Of a stretch of DNA of 64,000 nt, positions 62,054 through 64,000 are shown in pieces. Numbering within the stretch: position 1 is the first letter of the stretch; the number at the start of each line of letters is the position of its first letter. Source of the stretch: Bacteroidales bacterium (GTDB lineage: Bacteria; Bacteroidota; Bacteroidia; Bacteroidales; P3); assembly GCA_017545365.1 (NCBI GenBank), contig JAFWOP010000048.1, forward strand, positions 1-64,000, written 5' to 3'. The notes under the pieces were generated by a model that was given only the letters and a program-made list of their open reading frames with translations, had not been told where the DNA came from and searched no databases. Made by a program: the position numbers and the translations under genes.

Positions 62054-63592
62054 ATGCGGATAAATGTTTTAAAATGTGTGCTGTGGCTTTTGGCGGTGGT
62101 GGCTTTCGTGCCAGTGCAGGCGCAGAAGTTGATTACCTACGAGGCTGGCATGGGTACACGCGACCCGAATGACCCAGATACATGGATATTGTATCAGCAC
62201 GTGCGTGCAGAGCACGACGGCATGGTTCTTTATGCCGACTCGGCACTGCTCAACCAGGTGCGCAACGACCTCACAGCCTTCGGCCATGTGAAGATTGAAA
62301 TCAGCGACACAACAACCATTTTTGGCGACCAGCTGTTCTATGATGGCGAAGTGCGGGTCTTGGATATTTGGGACGACACCGTCCGCCTCATTGATGGGAA
62401 GACTATCCTCAAGTCAGATCATCTCACCTACGACCGCTTCTCCTCCACGGCCGCCTACGACACCTGGGGCATCACGGTGAATCAGGACAAGCGGCTGGTG
62501 AGCAAAATAGGCTACTACAATTCCGACATCAAGGTGTTCGACATCTATCAGGACGTCGTGCTGACCGATTCGAATATGCGGCTGGAGACTGACACGCTGA
62601 CATATAATGTCAACACCCATCTGGCCGAGTTTTGGAGTCCCACGCATGTCTATACCGATTCCACCACGATGTACAGTGAGCAGGGCACATACAATACCGA
62701 CCTCCGCTATGCCCATTCCGTCAAGTCGTCCGAGGTGCATAACGGCGAGAAACACCTCTATTGCGACACCCTGCATTATTACGAGGAGAGAGAGTTTGGC
62801 AAGGCCTTGGGCCATGTGGTGCTTATTGACACGGTCAACGAGATTATCAGCACCAGCCGTTATGCCGAAACCCGTCAGGAGGAACACACCTCTCTGGTTA
62901 CCGACAGTGCCTTGGTGCGCATCGTCTACCGCGCCGAAGATGATACCTTGGCGGTGCCCGACACTATCTATGTTCATGCCGACACTATCTTGGTAACCAA
63001 CGACTCCTCTCGGAATTTCCAGTCCCTTACAGCGCATCATCATGTGAAGATATTCCGTGCCGATGCCCAGGCAATGTGCGACTCGGCCTACTATCTTGCA
63101 CCCGATTCCCTGCTGCAGATGTTCAACGGCCCCGTCATCTGGTATGAACACTACCAATGCACAGCCGACACGATACTGGTCTACCACGACTCATCTGGCG
63201 CAAAGCTGGCGTACCTCAACAGCAACCCGTTCAGCATTGAGCAGTTGGATTCGGAGAAGTTCAACCAGGTGAAAGGGCGTAATATGGTGGTCTACTTCAA
63301 AGAAGGGGAGCCCGATTATGCCGATATTTTGGGAAATGCCGAGATGGTCTACTACATTACCGACGACGAGCCCAACGGAGGCAAAAGCCTCATTGGGGTC
63401 AATGTGGGTGTGGGTTCCGACATGCGTGTCTATTTCCTCGACCGTGCACCCGACCGTGTGGTGACCTACGGCAAGCCCGATATGAATACATACCCCCTTG
63501 ATAAGTTGGAAACAGAAAAACGCCGACTGGGTAACTTCCATTGGTATGAGGACCGCCGTCCCCGAAAACCGCTGGACGTCTTCGTATGGTGA
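62054..63592 (+). CDS. OstA/LptA-like periplasmic protein
   Basis: A 512-residue protein with a signal peptide (ends VAFVPVQAQ). It consists of OstA/LptA-type beta strands repeating about every 25-30 residues (MVLYADSALLNQVRNDLTAF, GKTILKSDHLTYDRFSS, MYSEQGTYNTDLRYAHS), the jelly-roll unit that carries LPS across the periplasm. It is much longer than E. coli LptA (about 185 residues), as in other Bacteroidota. It probably belongs to the LPS transport bridge. It is followed after 76 bp by grpE. Confidence 0.88.
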   Translation: MRINVLKCVLWLLAVVAFVPVQAQKLITYEAGMGTRDPNDPDTWILYQHVRAEHDGMVLYADSALLNQVRNDLTAFGHVKIEISDTTTIFGDQLFYDGEVRVLDIWDDTVRLIDGKTILKSDHLTYDRFSSTAAYDTWGITVNQDKRLVSKIGYYNSDIKVFDIYQDVVLTDSNMRLETDTLTYNVNTHLAEFWSPTHVYTDSTTMYSEQGTYNTDLRYAHSVKSSEVHNGEKHLYCDTLHYYEEREFGKALGHVVLIDTVNEIISTSRYAETRQEEHTSLVTDSALVRIVYRAEDDTLAVPDTIYVHADTILVTNDSSRNFQSLTAHHHVKIFRADAQAMCDSAYYLAPDSLLQMFNGPVIWYEHYQCTADTILVYHDSSGAKLAYLNSNPFSIEQLDSEKFNQVKGRNMVVYFKEGEPDYADILGNAEMVYYITDDEPNGGKSLIGVNVGVGSDMRVYFLDRAPDRVVTYGKPDMNTYPLDKLETEKRRLGNFHWYEDRRPRKPLDVFVW

Positions 63593-63668
63593 CAAAATGG
63601 CATGTCCTTGCCCTTTGGCACACATCATGATTCCCTCTTATCAATCAATGTTATAATAATAAATAATT

Positions 63669-64000
63669 ATGAGCCAAGAAGAGAAAGTATTTGAAAAAGA
63701 ACAGGCTGCAGCCGAGTCCCAGGTTTCTGAAGCCAAGGAGACAGCTGCTGAACAGACAACCCATACCGAAGGACACCATAAAAGAAACCACAAAAGACGC
63801 ACTGACAAAGATGCTGAAAATGCTGAGAAGGTGCAGGAGCTGGGTCAGAAGTTGGTCGAGGCCAACGACAAGTATGTGCGTATGTATTCCGAGTATGAAA
63901 ACTACCGCAAACGTACCAATATGGAGAAGGCCGACCTCATACTCAATGGCGGCAAGGAGGTGGTGAAGGCCATCCTGCCCATAGTCGATGATATGGAGAG
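63669..64000 (+). CDS. grpE: Nucleotide exchange factor GrpE (3' end missing)
   Basis: The first 110 codons are visible; the gene runs off the window. An acidic, Gln/Glu-rich N-terminal tail with a short basic stretch (HHKRNHKRRTDK) leads into the coiled-coil helix and the family motif YSEYENYRKRTNMEKAD, then AILPIVDDMER. GrpE releases ADP from DnaK. dnaJ often follows in this phylum but lies beyond the window. Confidence 0.93.
   Translation, partial: MSQEEKVFEKEQAAAESQVSEAKETAAEQTTHTEGHHKRNHKRRTDKDAENAEKVQELGQKLVEANDKYVRMYSEYENYRKRTNMEKADLILNGGKEVVKAILPIVDDME

Overview
The window looks like chromosome from a member of the Bacteroidota, most likely an uncultured Bacteroidales. Three things point there: the promoters repeatedly carry the Bacteroidota -7 element TAnnTTTG rather than a sigma70 box; start codons rarely have a Shine-Dalgarno sequence; and the window encodes parts of the type IX secretion system (T9SS: PorU, PorV, a PorP/SprF protein and a GldJ/PorK-like lipoprotein) plus several T9SS cargo proteins with C-terminal sorting domains (CTDs). 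I saw no tRNA, rRNA, CRISPR array or intact insertion sequence.

Layout. 1-6486 is accessory: the 3' part of a BspA-like leucine-rich-repeat surface protein with a His-Asp-Thr repeat stalk, then a two-gene AAA15 ATPase plus TOPRIM-like candidate defence cassette, then about 1.2 kb of debris (a duplicated CTD end, long palindromes and three copies of a three-hairpin repeat). 6487-27340 is mostly housekeeping and unknown genes: nadC, a YihY membrane protein, a THUMP rRNA methyltransferase, queG, a B12-binding radical SAM protein, a small acyltransferase/HAD/zinc hydrolase cluster, a GH78 rhamnosidase, and two secreted bleomycin-hydrolase-like C1 peptidases near a TlpA-type lipoprotein. 27760-35873 is a plus-strand run: guaB, two parvulin chaperones, a MoxR ATPase, an unknown secreted protein and panB. 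36381-46500 is a minus-strand region with DUF1846, a lipoprotein, an M1 peptidase with CTD, DUF2147, floA, nfeD, clpS, ispF and porV, followed by a 163-bp MITE-like element and a damaged HD gene. 46556-54708 holds porU, a fibronectin-III cargo protein, a small secreted protein, and porP with a GldJ/PorK-like lipoprotein. 54709-61930 is again accessory: a DUF285 surface lipoprotein with a small WDD-repeat protein behind a long leader, an IS5-like transposase remnant, a duplicated cargo-gene end, and two secreted proteins. 62054-64000 ends with an OstA-like protein and the start of grpE.

How they fit together. The SurA-like chaperones and the OstA-like protein serve the outer membrane. PorV, PorU and PorP belong to the machinery that exports and anchors the CTD-bearing proteins (LRR protein, M1 peptidase, FnIII protein, InlB-repeat protein). 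The recurring theme of the accessory parts is duplicated or stranded 3' ends of surface-protein genes beside foreign DNA. The most interesting locus is the ATPase/TOPRIM-like pair, which lies between two direct copies of a T9SS CTD coding end and has a 16-bp-stem palindrome over its promoter.
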